From the NCBI RefSeq assembly GCF_021155765.1, contig NC_060107.1, forward strand, positions 6,930,501 through 6,994,500: a stretch of DNA of 64,000 bases. Reading direction: 5' to 3'. The notes below the pieces were generated by a model. The model was not told the DNA's origin. It saw only the letters and a program-made list of their open reading frames with translations, and did not search any database. The first letter of the stretch is position 1. Every line of letters begins with the position of its first letter. This stretch comes from Diprion similis (Eukaryota > Arthropoda > Insecta > Hymenoptera > Diprionidae). Position numbers and translations under genes: made by a program. Of this stretch, positions 37,894-49,800 are shown one piece after another.

Positions 37894-39518
37894 TCAATAG
37901 ATTGGTGACTCGCATATAAAACCAAACGAAGTACCGCAATCGATATCGTTAAGTCCGCCACTTTTGTGCAAGGATCCGCAATTTTCGGCACCACCCGCAT
38001 TGTCCGGTTGTCCACCTGCCCACTGTGTGAAACCAGCTTTCGCCAATGTCTGACCATGGATGGTCACATGTTGGCCTTCCCGATAAAGATCGTGAAATCC
38101 AATACTGACAAAATCCGGATGAGGTGATCCAGTGATTGGCGGTGCATTTTTGAACAACTCAGTGACTACCTTCGCTTCGGCTATGGAGTTGAGAATGGCC
38201 AAGTAACCGCCTTCTTCTTCGCAAATCATTCGAGCATCGTTCCACGGAACAGCTCGCGTGTGAACTTTGTATCCGCCAATATTCGGCGTGTACCTGTGCG
38301 TGTAAAACATTTAGAAAACTGAACAGGAGTTCCGCAAAACTTGTCACACGGTGTGCACCAGTGTGCACTTGGAACAAACGTACACCTATTACGTCAATAT
38401 ATCTGATTAACTATTGATAGTGAAGGCTTACGTATAATCGTCTCTTTTCGCGGACGGTTGATTCCACGGCAGGTATGGCGGTCTCTGCATATAACTTGAA
38501 TCACAGTTGCAGCCTGTACATAGGAATTATAAGTATTTATTTATGTATAACTACCAAGAAAATCCTGTGGCTGAACCAACACCTATTCGCGTGAAATATA
38601 TTTTTTCAATTTTCATATAGTTTGAAATGTGTCACTGATTACCGCGGGAGTTATTAGAAACAAATGCAACACAAATTGCAACTGATAAATAATGTTTTGA
38701 ATTCTGGGATACATATCGTGTGATTAAAAATGGAAATAGATAATGTAGGTACGTCAGTAAATAGTAATTACGGGTAAAATATTTTCCGGTTAAAGTGAAT
38801 GTTGAAATTAAACGGGATGTATCAGTTTGTCATGACCATTATCGAAATGTACATTTGAGTTCTTTTAATCGCCCCGTTTCCGAGATCATTGGTCCGATGA
38901 AAAAAAAATTAACAATTTTATTTTGGTATAAACATACGGTAAAAAAAAGCTCAAGCAATTTTTCGTATCTATCATTTTAATGTAAAGTCCTGTAAATATC
39001 TTCGAGCCGTTTTCAAAATTATCGCGGGACTCTCTCGGGACAGATTGAAACAAACTGACAGTGAGACCGACACCCTTAAAAAAAACGTGTTTTTGGATAC
39101 TAGAAGTGAAAAAACGCAAAGTTTTCTTCAAATCACGAAAATTTGTTTTTCATCGAAATAAATACCTTTTTCATGGCAGCACGGACGGTGAAAAGTTGAA
39201 AAATAACTCGATTCCACTGTGAATTCTTATATGAATAGTATATACTGTATCGTGTGCGAAAATTGGGTCTTTTTTTCGAATACTTTATTGTTCGTTCCGG
39301 AGTTTTTTTAGTCAATTAAGCATACCGTGAATCGAGGCAAAAAACATCAACACAAAATCCATATTATGTTACAAAAATTATGACCTTTTCTCTTAAGGGA
39401 ACAACTTACCGAGTGCTGGTTGATAAAACCAGTTTATCACAGGATAAGGGACTGGCTGTTGTGCCATTGCCAGTGTGGCACAGAATAATATTTGAATCAC
39501 AACGAAGATGATTGCCAT
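37894..39518 (-). CDS. Secreted C-type lectin
   Basis: Carbohydrate-binding protein, likely secreted into haemolymph or gut. Three exons: 39518-39410, 38513-38432 and 38293-37894, in phase, giving 196 residues. The signal peptide MAIIFVVIQILFCATLAMA is cut before QQPVPYP. A proline-rich linker (PPYLPWNQPSAKRDDYT) leads to one C-type lectin domain starting about residue 63. Landmarks are WNDARMICEEEGGYLAILNS, a QPD motif in WAGGQPDNAGGAENCG (galactose-type calcium site) and LNDIDCGTSFGFICE. The usual WND calcium motif is LND-I-D here, so binding may be altered. A TATA box lies about 150 bases upstream. The neighbour downstream is a secreted protease on the same strand, a pairing common among insect immune or digestive genes (inference). 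Confidence 0.9.
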
Positions 39519-39670
39519 GGCTAAGATTAAGATATACCGAAAGCTTTACTGGTCTCGACGTTTCAGAGATTCTTCACAAAGTCAACTGAGCGTCGGTGCC
39601 TTGGGATTAACCAGTTATATTGATCATAACTGTTAATGGGGCGAAAAAAAGTGCCAGAACTGGTTATGAC

Positions 39671-39680
39671 TCTATTTATA
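39671..39680 (-). promoter_or_regulatory. TATA box of the C-type lectin gene
   Basis: TATAAATAGA on the minus strand is a near-perfect TATA box. It predicts a start of transcription near 39645 and a 5' UTR of about 125 bases. Confidence 0.6.
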
Positions 39681-40626
39681 CCAAGTAGCACTTTGAATAT
39701 CTGCACCAATTATGAACGGATTAGCATCAATTTGATATGCTCGTATCTGCTTAGTCGTTGATTACAAACCTGAACGCGAAATTTGGAAAATCGAAACGGC
39801 GGATTGAATATGGCAGACTAAAGTCCAAAAACTCGTTAGATTTTGGGTAAACTCCGTGGGTTTTACTCGAGAGTTTTCGAGGTCATTGATTACGAATCTA
39901 CATTCAAGTTTTTTCATTTATTATTGACGATATTCCATTATGACTGCTATCCTCGTCCTTGACTGGTGAAAATATAATCACAATCTCAGATTGCGTCAGC
40001 GAGAGGCTGCGGTAGGATTTTTGCCAACAATTTTTTTTTTGATTTGCCAATTTTTGCGTCTTTTATCTGATTTTCAAATTTTTTAGACCTTTTTACCCGA
40101 ATCATCGTCTCATGATTGATATTCTGTGAACACTCTCATTTTTTCGTCAAGTAGACTCGGATAATGTTTTCCCGAAAATCGGATCATGTTTTCTTAATAA
40201 TATTTCCCGCGATGAATAGACTCGCTGCGTGCGAGTTGAAGCGCGTAATCGAATCGTTATAAACTCGGTATTTTCATTATAGTTTGTTCAGAGTGAATCC
40301 CGATAAATGCAATATATCAATGTTTCGCAATTACAATAATGAGTTTTAATATAATCTTCAATTTTTGCCACAAATTTGAAGTTTGCAAAGTATACTGTCG
40401 AAATTTGAACCGGTTGTTCCTATCATTTATTTGTTGGTTAAAAGAAAAATAAGGTTTGCTCGGTCGGTAAAGATGGGTTTATTACACGGCCGTGTTTATG
40501 ATTTGTTCAGTTTTGAACACTTTTTTGGCGGCATTTTTTTATGGTAAATATGCTCTTTGTTATCCACTGGTATTGTGACGGTAAAGCAGCATAAAGAACC
40601 TGTCTGCAGCCCGCCTGCATTTATAT

Positions 40627-40649
40627 ATTGTCGATAATATATCGACAAT
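40627..40649. repeat. Perfect 10-bp palindrome, 3-base centre
   Basis: ATTGTCGATA is followed by ATA and then its exact complement TATCGACAAT. It could be a protein-binding site or chance. Confidence 0.6.
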
Positions 40650-41273
40650 CAATTTCAAAAACCTATTTCGTGTAAGAACGCGCTACCAGAATTGTGACAC
40701 GTGAACCGGAAGTGCGGCTTCTTTCAGCCTTCTTGCTCTTTGATCCATCTAAATATACGAAGAATTTATTTTCATTTGAAATTTTTTTGTTTTCCATGCG
40801 CAATCAAGCCTAAAGCGATTCTTTTCGATTGTAAAAATCTGCCGTATCTGCAAATGGTTAACGGCAAAAAATTTACCATCGAGCTGCAGCTTTTTCAAAG
40901 CTTTCGGTTGAAAGTTGCAGGAACCGTTTCCACCATCGGTCAATGTAAAATTCAATTGGTGCGGATTTAAGCCAATAGCTGAAGTTCTTTGACGTTCTCC
41001 AGCGAATAACGTTATTGAAATGTAATTAATTTTATGAAATTTAACGGTATTATGAGATCAATTAGATTCTATAATGCTCTGTAACCGAGGGAGTATAATA
41101 ACTAATCGAATTCCTGTACAAGCCATCTATAATTCGTTACACAATCAGTGGATTGACGTTTTAAAAAACAACAAAATAACACTATAAACTAGAATTGCGC
41201 ATCTGTTTTAGGAAAACATGGAGTACGAAGGGTTATTGAATAAAATCTTATCAGTCAGTTGTAGTTCAATTAT

Positions 41274-42896
41274 ATGACAAAAATGTTCTTTTTACTCGGT
41301 TTATTCAACAGTGTGATATTCATGTTTATCAATATTATCGTCGGCCTGTACATTTGTAGACGCGTGAGTATAAATATAGTAATAAATTTGATACAATAAT
41401 ATAAACTGAAGTTTGAGGTTTCTTCAACACACTTCAATGAAATTCAATTCCGTACAGCATCAAGTTCCGTTGGGGAATCATCCTATTATCTTCGTAATCT
41501 GAAAGCACAATTACTTACCGAAACAAACATTCGACTTCGTATTAATTATTTATTTCCAACTTCTAGTTCTTTTACGCAATGAGATTACACAGCAAATTGG
41601 TGGCGGAAATCGCAGATTTTAATTACACGGTGAGATACGCTTCGTTGTTTATTTGACAGGGATTTTTTTTAACGCATATTGTACGTATAGGTGATTCCAG
41701 GTAATCGTGTGACATATTTTTTAGGTTGGAAAATCGCGATCGAGTCTCGATTACATAGGGCAGAAAGTTTCGGACGCTATGAAGGAAGTGAGCTTTTTAA
41801 ACCAACTACCCAAACGTGTTATACGTACTTCAATTATCTCAATTTGCTAGACAATCGCATAGATTTTTCATAGCTTTGCTCAACACGACTCGATTTTGAT
41901 TCTGCGCTTTGTCAAACAGATCGAGGGGGACATTAACAAGGAATTGCAAATCACTCATCGCTTGACCCAACTCTCAACTCAGCTGGCTGAGGTCAATCAG
42001 CGTTTTACGAGTTTGGAGGAAAACGTGATCGAGGTGCGTGGAATGTCACGTTGTCAGAACGAACTCGAGCGTTTCCTTATCAAATTTCCGTGTAAACGTG
42101 AATTTCTAACCTTTGATTCATTGTTTTATATAGAATTTTCGATGAATCTAAATTTTAAATTAATTACCTATAAGTAAGGGAACAATCAATATTTTTCCAT
42201 ACAAATCGTTGTAGCATAGGGGAATGTGAGGAACCTAATTTTGCCCAAAAACAATTTTCAAAAAAAAAATGTATATTTTGTTCAGCAGTTTTGTCATTGC
42301 GAGTTTATAATCGATTTCTATAAACCATATAGAATATTTTGGGTAAAATGGAATCCTTCAAATTTTTTCTATTTCAAAATATGGAAATATTATGATGAAT
42401 TTGTTCGAAATAGATCAAAACAATTTATACCCGGTGCTCAAAAGTCAGAAAAAAAATTAGCGAAATCGAAACTTTTAAACCTCGACTAAAATACGTTTAA
42501 CACTAACGAATTATAATTCAGATGGTCCGAACAGACTGGAACATGGAAAGCGTGAAAGTCGAGACACCAGCGAGCATAAACGACGAGGTAAAAAAGATGC
42601 TGAGTCTCAAGCAGCCGGAGACGAAGCCCAGGGCTCAAAAAAAGCGGAAATTCTCGACGACGACGTTCATGGGAACTCTTCCCACCGTCCAAAATCCACC
42701 CTTGAAATCAACCGCGCCTCCCTCCTTGACCGGATGCAGAATAGAGTCAATTTTTACCGAAGAGAAATCGGAGGAACCGGATGCTGAGCGATCTCGAGGC
42801 TCGGCTACGCCGGTTGTTCAACTCCTGAGGGAACAGCGGCCAATGATCGATGGAAAACCAATCGGTTTTCGTCCTTCCTGGAAGTGCGACGCGTAG
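41274..42896 (+). CDS. Unrecognised membrane-anchored coiled-coil protein
   Basis: Five exons: 41274-41363, 41567-41629, 41725-41787, 41920-42033 and 42522-42896. Every junction is phase 0 with good GT-AG ends, giving 234 residues. An in-frame TAG just upstream (41262-41264) fixes the start at MTKMFF; a second Met lies at 41283. Residues about 4-28 are a hydrophobic membrane segment (LLGLFNSVIFMFINIIVGLY) followed by basic CRR. Exon 4 is a heptad-like coiled coil (ITHRLTQLSTQLAEVNQRF). The last exon holds a basic QKKRKF cluster, proline-rich and acidic stretches and a conserved-looking end (RPMIDGKPIGFRPSWKCDA). All four upstream exons are multiples of three, so any can be skipped without frameshift. 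No family is recognised. Orientation suggests a cytoplasmic tail. Confidence 0.75.
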
Positions 42897-45800
42897 ATCT
42901 CTGGGTTTTCTCAGATTTTTAGTATCAGAAATCGATCAGGCATCCTGAAATATATTTAAAATTAAATGTAAAAATTTTACATGGCTTCGAATTTTCGAAT
43001 CAATCCTTCGAATAGTATCTAAAATCCTAAGCTCGAAATCACTCGCCGTAATTGATGTAAACTTTTTTCTCTTGTTTTTCGTATCTCACGTCACCGTCGG
43101 TTCAATCCGTCTATTCGGTTTCTCTTCAAACAAACCGAGAACTAATTATCCCTCAGTTGGCTTGGCTGTTCTTCTTGGAAAAATACGGAAGCGATCCAAA
43201 GTTTCTTCACAATTGTGTGTGTGCGTGCGTGGGTGTGTAGGCGATAAAACCGATCCCTTGTACAGTCACGTGACGGTCTAAATCCCGGTCGAAAGTTGGC
43301 GCCTAAATTCTACCTCAATGAAATTCTTGTAAAACTACTTTGCAAGAAACTGAACCCAGAAATCCTGTATTGAACCTTCAACTCCTAAAAATTAAAGTTC
43401 CAAACTCTACTTTGGAGGTCTAAGTAGATAATTGAACCTATTTTTATGCACTTTTATCAACGGGGTACGATTTTGAAGGGCTTAACCCGAACCCTAACTC
43501 TCAAGGGTCAAAGAAGGTTCTAAACAGACCCTACTTTGAGCCTAAACTTGGTGAATTGGGAAATTTCCGACATTTTGGGCCTCGAGTTAGGGCCTGATAT
43601 TGCTTTGAAATCGAATCCCTTTTACTATCTTTAAGCCCTAGGTAGTTAAATTTCGACTTTGAAGGGTTAGTTTCGTGAAATTTCATTCATTCGAAAATTC
43701 CACGTGTCTTCCGGTCTGTCGGTGCATCAGTTCGCCCATGAGGCGAATGCCTGACTTCGTGATGCGGAAAATTCAGGTCATATGGAGCCTGCAAATTGGA
43801 TTGCGAACGGCTGTCACGCAGGGGACGTCAAAGGATCGTTACACCAGTAATTACTCTATTGTATGCGGCTGAAACTGCGGTCGCCGCACTTGCGATGATA
43901 GGTACATAAACAGGTATAAATAACACAAAGCTTTTACGGTGAAAAATTTTTCTGAAGACTCTGCAGTGACGATAAACGTATTCTTAATTGTTGCGTGAGT
44001 GTAATTTTACGGATTATATTACAGAGCTCTCGACAAAATCTTTATTCGTTATGTCCAATTAATTATCCTGGTTAATAATATCCCGAACGCAGAGGATTTC
44101 CTTTTTTAGTGCATCTTAATGCGGAAAAACGCTGTTGCGTTGTATTAAATTTGCAATATGCTCGTATATGTTGTTTGTTTATCCTCTTTAGAGGATAAGA
44201 GCTGCTTCTACGGATTAAAGGATGTGTGTTTCGCATTACGACGGAGGATCAGCGGTTTCATCGCCTCTTTATCCCTCGCTTATTCATATCAAAGAGGGTG
44301 AATCGGTTCTTATTATAGAAAGTAATTCTTGACGTAAACGGAAGAGCCTTTTTTTTATTTTTACTGATGCTTGATAATATCGGCGAATCGATGAAAAGAA
44401 AATATTTGCAATTTTTTATGCTTGTAGTTAAGTGTTTCGGGGACAAATAATTTAACATTTCTCAACGTAGAAGCTGCTAAAAAGTTTTTCTCGAGTTAAA
44501 AGATAGATTTTATCGAAAGATGAGTTTTTTTTCAAATTTCTTTTTTTCTTCTCAATTTCATCCTGCCAAAAAACAAAGCAAATTTTTTAGCGGGTGCTGC
44601 GGTGGAAAATCGGAAATTATTTTTCTCCGAAACACTCACACAGCAGTTTTTATTATTACGTTCACGCCAGTCCTCGAAGCGATACATTTTTCACGTCTGT
44701 TTGGTATTCAGCGAAACTCTGTTGTTTGCCGAACGGATCAATCGGAATTATTTTAAAATTATTTTCAAGTCACTTCTGCAGTGAGGAAAAGCTGGATACG
44801 TGTTTTTTCCACGATTTTCTGCAAGGAAAATATCGTGACTTTCATTTTATACCGACGAAGTAATACTGACGCTGGATTATTCAGTATAGGGATCGAAAAA
44901 AAGAGGGGAAAAAAAAGATACGGGAAAAACAACCACTCCTGCAACTCGACACGAGAAAGATGAATGAAACCGTCACGATTTCACACGTTTATACTCAATT
45001 CTTTCACGAGTTATTAAAATCCTTGAATAAAAGTGAATTTTCACAGGTATCGAGACTGAAAAAGTTTCGGTAATAATTTATACAAAGAAAAATAGTAGAT
45101 CAATTACACACTGAATTTGAGCGAAGGAGAAAGATTTCATTTACATTTTTTCGTTAAATATTTCTTGGGATTTAAGGCTTTTTACTTTCTCTCGTTTTTC
45201 TTTTTGCTTTCTTTCCTTTTTTTGATCGACTAATTACAGAATCTTATCTAATTAAAATTGGCTAAGGAAACTTTTCCACTTAGCGGAAGCCAAATTGAAG
45301 GTGAATCGTCTTTTTTTTTCTATCATACCAAAATTACTTTCACCAGCGCGGTTGGTTAAATATTTAAACGCCATCAAAATTTTACAGTTTTTATCCACTC
45401 TCTACTTTGGACACAAAAATCTACCAACGACGCTGTTTTCTTAGGTCTGTTATATTATGTTAAAACGTCTCAAGTTTTTCAAATTCATTTCACATTTATT
45501 TATTACACTGTCCAGAGTAAACGATAAAGAGTTTATTTATTATTATTATTTATTATTTATTATTTATCATTATGATTATTTTTTTCCGTTTTCTAAGGTC
45601 ATCACAATCATAATCGTTGACAACAGAAAAATATACCCATATATGTATATATTTTATCTGTTCTACATGTATACCTTATACGTACATACATATGTATAAT
45701 ATATACACGTATATATACATATAATCGATCAGGTTTCTTAGAGCAAGCACTTTTATTCAAATCGCTAAATGCATATATATAAGTATATATTATATATTGT

Positions 45801-45970
45801 TTTCTCGTTTCATTCTGATTACTCTAATATAATTAGCAACGTTTCCACATTAATGAAATTTCGAAATTTTTTTTTATCTAGCTATACGAATTCTTGATAG
45901 TTTATACAAACAGACAGAACAGGGTCAACGAGACACAATTAGAAAAATCGGGAATGGGCGAACAGGGGCA

Positions 45971-45985
45971 GGGGGGGGGGGGGGG
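45971..45985. repeat. Poly-G run (15)
   Basis: An uninterrupted G run follows GGGGCA. Confidence 0.9.
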
Positions 45986-46583
45986 AGAAAAAAAGGTACA
46001 CACAGTAATTTTGCTTGACGTTATTCAACTTGCTACCGAATACATTAGGGACTAAATTCTAAAATACTGTGACGGTTTTTCAAGACAAGTATTATATATA
46101 TGTGTATATATATATATTAGATACAATACTTTTATACATCGCTGGAGATGAAATTTTTTTTTTTTTTTTTTTTTCTTGAACAATTATAAGTACACTGTAA
46201 TTAATTATTTATTTCTAGAACGCAGTCGTGAGACATTGATTCAGGTTGATTGGATACGGTTTGATAGAATTTGTTACTTTATTTTGCTTTTTTTTTTTGT
46301 TTGTTTTATTTCACAAATAAATTGATAATAAATCAACGTCGAGTCTGCAGAAAGAGACGCACGTGACAATTTGTATAATGAAAAATGTTACGTTGGCACT
46401 GATACATGATTTCTTTACAAATTACAACACGCAAATTGACGATAAAATTTTTTTTTTTTAAATTAAAGAATTACTTGTCCTTTGAAATATCGATCAAAGT
46501 TTTGTGTCTTATGCACAAAGAACGAAAAAAAATTCTCCGATTATAATAACGGAAAGAATAAGAAACAAGGTTGAAACTCGGTA

Positions 46584-46615
<32 letters not shown>

Positions 46616-46827
46616 GAGGAAATAAAAAATTTCTAAGCAAATCTAAGTAAAATTGTTATTATACTCTTGATGCAATTCGCGACTTTGATATCTTATCTTC
46701 CTAAATCTTTTCGGTTATCGGTAGTTTTTGTAAAGTGAATCGACGTAAGTAGGGTAAAAGTAGGCCGTTGGTCGGATTAATTTGTTAAAATTAATTTAGC
46801 TCGGCAGAGTGGAGATCTCAGAATTGA

Positions 46828-46856
46828 GGGGGGGGGGAGGGGTTAGGGGAGGGGGG
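46828..46856. other. G-quadruplex-type tract in orcokinin A 3' UTR
   Basis: On the plus strand the runs are G10, G4, G4 and G6, separated by A, TTA and A, an ideal four-run G4 pattern. It begins 23 bases past the orcokinin A stop codon, so the transcript itself carries the complementary C-rich tract. Confidence 0.75.
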
Positions 46857-46878
46857 CTTAGACGGGGTCGCCCAGGCA

Positions 46879-49800
46879 TTAATGCTGCTGCTTTTTTTGG
46901 AGATAGGCGTCGATCAGTCGCCGTTTAACGAAGTCACCCCATCCAACGCGGTCGATTTCGTCAAAGTTTCGCTTGACGAAACTGTCGAATCCGCTACGGT
47001 CGATTTCGTCGAAATTCTTCTTGGCGAAGCTGTTGAATGCGCTCCGATCTATTTCGTCAAAGTTTCGCTTCTGCGTTCCGAAAGTGATGCCGCTGAAATA
47101 ATAATAAAATTTAACCAGTCCAATAACATTTTGGGTTTGGTTATGCAGGTCAATCATTCATCCCTGAACGTAAAGGATCGATTGGCAAGCTTGTGAGTCA
47201 AGAGTTAGGGAAGTAAAAAGTTTGTAACAATGGTAGGGAGAATGAATGAAACAACATCTGTATTATGTGATAGAAAAGAGTGATAGGAAATTGGAGTACA
47301 ATTCGTACGAAGAAACGCAGACATACTGGATAAAAGTTAGGATGGATGAATTATCAATGTTGATAACGAAACTTTTGTGTTTTAGGGAGCTTTAGGGAAG
47401 TTTGAAGACTGTCGCAGCTGATTCAAGAGTAAGTCGCAGAGCGAGTATATTGTTGGGCTGAAAAACGGGGCGAACAAAGCGCATGATTACAAGCATTGTC
47501 ACCGTGCACGGGGTGAAACCCGGTTTTGGTAATCTTGCCGAGGGATTTGATATTTGGTGAATAAGCTCGAAGTGAGTTTCTTCTTCAAAGGAGTCAACTT
47601 CCATACGAGCCAATTTATACGAAGTTTTCATCAACAAAAGAAGCCACGACGGTGTTTCGAGATTATTATAGTAACTCTTCATCCAGCTCTTCGCTTTTCG
47701 AAATTCTAACCGGCAGACGGATCACACGTGAATGAATACGTTCATCATTTGGTTAAACTTCATAGAAGATCCTAATTTGAAGATTTACAACAAACCCGGG
47801 AGCAAGTCTTCGGGTCTCAACCCTTGCTTTTGTAACAATTTACTACAAGTTCACTCAGCAGTGTTATACGTCCAGTCTTATGGTCATGTTAGTCTCTGTA
47901 ACTACTCGGTAAGCCGATTTGCAAACATGCGGCTTGCTAAACGGTCCGACCGCCTCAAAAACCATCAATTCAAGCCGAGGTACCAAATCAAAAACCCATC
48001 TAATTAGCTCTCTGTTATTCGTTACGTACCATTTTCACTTCTCACAAGCAATTGTAATTGGAGGTTGAAATGATATTGCAAAAATTTCACATCGTTGTTA
48101 ATTGACACCGCAAATATGCTTGGTATTGAAATTAAATAGTGGAGACGAGAGTTCGCGTCGATGGTTGAAACGGTCTGGGTACGAAGTGGAGGTTGGAGGT
48201 CAGTCTACGACCAGTTCAATGTTCCCATAAGTATTGTACAAGGTTTCGCTTTCCCAATAATGACTTATATTCCACCGAAATGTCGCGAAGTGATGTTTTC
48301 AGTGGTGCACGAATCCCGGCTAGCTGCTCAGTTTTGTTTTCGCATCATATTGTTGCTGCTGGCATGGCAGTCCGATGGGAGCAATGACGACAAGGCGAGA
48401 ACAGCCTGGAGAAGCAACTGAGGACTCCTTTTATTCTACTGAATTGTTTCTCTCTTTTTCTTCAGAGATACTTTTCCTCGGATTTCCTAGCGTCTAGACT
48501 AGGAGACTGTAGTTACCTGCAAACGAGTTCCTTGGCATTGCACCTCGGTGGGCTATGAATTACACACCAGGTGACCGGCTGGGGTAGAAAATTGTTTCAG
48601 AATAAAGGGTAGAATGAGTTCGTTGACTTGATTTCACGCTTCTTTGTGGATATATCGCTGTCTAGAAGATTTCACCGGTTTTCAATGAAATCTTTCTCGG
48701 TCCATGTCACTGTTTCTTCGGACTTCATTTACCTACGATACTCGTATAGAAAGATTTCATCGAGTGTCGAACATCGGATGTCAAAGCTGGTTAACCCTCG
48801 AGTTAGTTTATATGTTTGTTCAGATTCGTTTTTGTGGCTATTAGCCACAGCCGGATGCTAACAACCGGATGAAGAAGTGCTTTTATTTCACCCTCCGGTG
48901 CTTCGTTATTATACTTTTCCGTGGCTCGCGAGTTGTGTAATACAAAGTGTTAATCGAGGATGACCTGTTGCTTCATCTGCGTTCCGTAGTGGGGAGAATA
49001 TCAGTCGTTGGTATCATCAACTTTCGACTGAAAGTTGAAGACTTTTTTTTTTTTTTTTTTTTCGACAACACGTAGTTGCAGAGGAAAAAATAATTAAAAG
49101 TGAACAGCTACTTCAGAATTGACGACGAGGTGGCGTAAATTAAACTGTAAGTAATTGATTCGAGGAAAAGTGCGCTGAAGGTAATTAATAACGGATGGTG
49201 TGGCACTGAATAACGTAAATTTAATATCAGCTTCCGGCAAAGGATCTGTAGCTAAACGCTCGTCGTATCGAAGGAAGAAGAGATTTTATACGGTAGAAGT
49301 CATTCTGTTCCTTGAATGGAAAACGGGTAACTTTTAATGAGATTTCTTCACCAGTCTGATGTTGGTTGGTACTACTGCGGGTGCTTCTCAAAGTTCCTCT
49401 TCAGAACAACACGAAAACTTATCTGTACAACATATCAGGTGGATTTCGATCCCCAACGCGAGATGCATTGGTGCACTTGCGGTGAATGCGAGTTTTTGCG
49501 AAAGCTTATCGGTGTAGGTATCGAAAAGGACTTTTATGACTCTGTATCATGTACATATGCAGGGAGTATTAGGGGGTCCCGAATCGAGGATCGTGAATAA
49601 AATTCTCTTTGTATGCATGGGATGCTTTTTTCCCTCTAATTCACGGAGTCCCTAAACGCTTCTTTTTTACTCACCTCAGGGAATCGAACCTCTTGTTCTC
49701 ACCGAATGTCGCGCCGGATAGAGAGTCCAGGCCTCGTCGAGTTTGACGTAGAAGATGACCGCCGCCGATGCCGTCCAGGTTACGAGGCCCCGTTCCTGAT

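Larger units (their letters stand above)
39519..41273. other. Divergent intergenic region
   Basis: It lies between the minus-strand lectin and the plus-strand membrane/coiled-coil gene. It contains the lectin TATA box and an inverted repeat at 40627-40649. No coding signal was seen; the 89-codon frame at 40701-40970 looks random. Confidence 0.55.
42897..46878. other. Intergenic, low complexity
   Basis: No exon chain was found. Poly-G at 45971-45985, a long A-run at about 46590-46614, TA-rich tracts near 45640-45800 and a G-quadruplex-type tract at 46828-46856 lie here. The right edge is the 3' UTR of the minus-strand orcokinin A transcript. Overlapping plus-strand frames at 44520-44963 look random. 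Confidence 0.6.

Noticed and set aside
47392-47682. Minus-strand 96-codon frame in the orcokinin A intron.
   Set aside because: No phased acceptor or donor links it to the orcokinin exons and it resembles no transposon protein I know.
49675-49700. Sequence like a tRNA B box (GGTTCGATTCC) on the minus strand.
   Set aside because: It lies in the orcokinin A coding exon (KRFDSL) with no A box or cloverleaf around it.
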